A stretch of DNA of 64,000 bases, taken from contig JASSKH010000005.1 in NCBI GenBank assembly GCA_031763025.1, forward strand, positions 18,008,128 through 18,072,127, read 5' to 3'. Under the pieces are notes generated by a model. It did not search any database, had not been told where the DNA came from, and saw only the letters and a list, made by a program, of their open reading frames with translations. The stretch is from Macrocystis pyrifera (taxonomy: Eukaryota > Sar > Phaeophyceae > Laminariales > Laminariaceae). Below are positions 52,601 through 55,600 of this stretch, piece by piece (position 1 is the stretch's first letter; every line of letters starts with the position of its first letter). A program made the position numbers and the translations under genes.

Positions 52601-55600
52601 AGTTCGGCTTGACCGCTCGCCATGTACCGTACACTATTACGGGGGTACATAGTTAATAGGACATATGGTATACATAAAAACCTATATATTTACCTATTTT
52701 TACTAACAAAATTTGGTCCCGTTAACTATGGATCCCCGTAATAGTAGGCGCAGTGTGTAACACGGTATAATTGTACGTATGTTACTGCTGCAGAGGGTCC
52801 CCAGGAATCGCTCGAAAAAATAGCTCGGTACGTACCTGATAGTGTTTTTTGGGGGTCCTACAGGCATCAAGTTTATCTCTCTGAAGCAAGGATTTTACCT
52901 GTTTTTGCGGTAGAATATAGCGGTGGCAATAGTGTGGTCAAAGCGGACGTGACCCTTGAGGTCGATGACGCACTCCACTTGCTGCAACTATGTACACTGA
53001 TTGTCCTTCAGCTGTATCATAGTGTGTTGAAATGTTTTCCCCCGCGTGTCGACAACAGCGGCTATGAATACTACTGTAACCGCGACCCGTTGCGTTCTCG
53101 TTCCGACCTTTGCACGGTGGGCACGCACGATTCGCTATGTGGCGACTCGCTGTATGCACTAGGACTTGATCGAGAGGTACCTGACCGCGCTGCAAGTCAG
53201 AGAGGGCGCGGTGACGGGGGACGAGCTGACGAGAGGTCTGCCTGGAGAGCCGCTAACGGCCGGAGACTTGACGCTGCTGGAGTTGAAGCCGCTCAAGGCT
53301 TTTTTGCCAGGGGAGGTGTGTAAATTCATACCCTGGTACTCCAGCAATATTTTTTCTTTGTTCTATTTTTGTGTTTTGGGAGCTGTGTAAAATGATAACC
53401 TGGTACGCTACGACAGCAGTAAATGGCAATATATTTTAAGGTTCGGTTGGAACGGTTACTCCCCTGCTTTCATTGTTTGACCCTTTAGAACTATTGATAG
53501 TGCGTTGACAACGGCCGAGCAGAGGTTGCCCGGCTGCGGTATAATAGTTTGTTGTGATTTAGCTCTATGCCTATTATATACTACTGTTGTGTACCTGGTA
53601 CGTACAAGCACGTATAAGCATGTACTCGATTTTTTTTACTTTTTGAGTTCCAACATTGACGACCCAGTGATGTTTCTCGGGGAAACGAAGTCTAAGATTG
53701 AACATACAGTTAAATTTGGATTAGACTCTGAATTTGAACTTGAATCTTGAATCTTGACTTTCAAGTTTGGTTGAATTTGAACTTGAATTAATTTGACTTT
53801 CAAGTTTGTATCTCAACCATTTCCGCGCGCTCCAATTGCACCTTTGTTCAAACCGCGAATGACAACACGTCAATAACGCGATATTGTACGTACGCACCCA
53901 CCTGTGTACCGGCACTCAACCACGATATCTCGTACATAGGTCATCGCGTGGGAGGACAAGCCGGCGTCGCCCTCCGGCACGCGCAACGCTGCGGCCAGCG
54001 TGATGCGCTACGGCGTTGTCATCACCGTCGGGTCTACAGAGGCCGGCGAGGCGGGCGCTGATGATGAGGACTTCCCGGTCGATGGGAACGGGTCCGGGCG
54101 GGTGGGCCAGGGGCTGCGCCACGTTCGCGTCAAGCTCACGCCGGGGAGAATAGACACGGTGCTCTCCACGCAGGTTTGTTTTGTTACGTTCCGGTATAGT
54201 TGGACCAAGCGTCATGGAGTACATACTGTAGGTGTAGCAGAGCTCGGAAAGTATAATACGACCGAGCGTCACGGCGTACATGGCAGAGCTCAGACAGTAT
54301 AATGCGCCTGACCGTCATGGAGTAAATATCAGAGCTCGGAAAAGTGTCGTGTACGCGCCACAGTTTTCAAGGTTGCTTTTTTTGCTGCGGAGCTCGGGAG
54401 TGATGTTGTACGCGCCACTGCTGCGAAGAAGGGTGCTTTGGTTTGCTCTTTTTTTTTATAATGGGGGCACGATTGGCTAAGAGTTGCTCAACAAGCGAAA
54501 GCGAAGAGTGCGGGACACCCGTGCCTTCTCTTCGCTACGCCGCGGTGCGTTTACTGCTGTGTGTCCCATGTCGTGACAAGGCGCGGTGTGATTCTTTTTG
54601 TCAGTCCAGCAAGTCAGTATCACACAAAAGGTATTACTATTTCCGATTCCGCGACTGTATTTGTTTCCCACTGCGTCCAGGTGTACTCCTTCCGCCAAGC
54701 GCGAGCTGGAGCGCCCCCCTCGCCGAGCATTGTCGCGCATGCCGCCAAAATGCTCCGTCGCATTGCCGGCGGGGTGGTGGGTGGAAGCGAGGGGGGTGTA
54801 GAGGAGGAGAAGGGGACGGAGGTTACTGGCGGTAGGGGTGGAGTTGGGGGGGGGTGGTTAGCTCGGCCCAGCTGTTGGACGCCGTGAACGATATTCTCGG
54901 GAAAGCAGACTTGTCGCTGTCGATGGAGCAGGGGCAGCGGCTGCAGGAGAGCATTAGGCAGAAAGGTGAGAGGGGGGTGGCGCTTGCTCGTTTGCTGCTT
55001 GCCATAATTCATTTGACCATTGATCACGCATCCGTTTGGAGACAGAGCGATGGGGGGGGGGGATGTCGTGATTCGGAGTGGGCTTTGTGGGCTTTATGCT
55101 GTCGAGTGTGGCTGGTGGTGTCAATCGGATGGATGGAAGGATGGATGGATGTGTTGCTCGTCATGTTATTGGTGTTGCTTTGGGGTAATTGTGGTGGTAG
55201 CGATGGTGGTGTCCGTGAGGTTTGCGGCGATGATGTGAGTGTTGATGGTGTTGGTGTTGGTGGTGGCCATGGTGTTGATGTTGGCAATGGTGTCAGTGTT
55301 GGTGCTGGCACTCCCGCTAAAGCTCCTCCAGAGCCGGGGACCCTCGACTGAATTTATTTGTCCGCACTGCGTGGCGCGTGACACCGACGGACAGCTAGAA
55401 CAGCACCAGGGTGCGTGTGTTTACGGCGGTTCTCAACCTATTTTCCGCGACAACCGTAACAATATGGTCGATTCTAACTTGTATAGCCCCTGGCTCGCCT
55501 CTTGCGCGCCCCCTTGCTGCGTGGTCGTCGGAGTCAGATGAAGCTCGCGCTGCTCAGGCGGAGCTAGAGAGAGTGAAGGCCGAGGTGGAGCAGCTGGACG

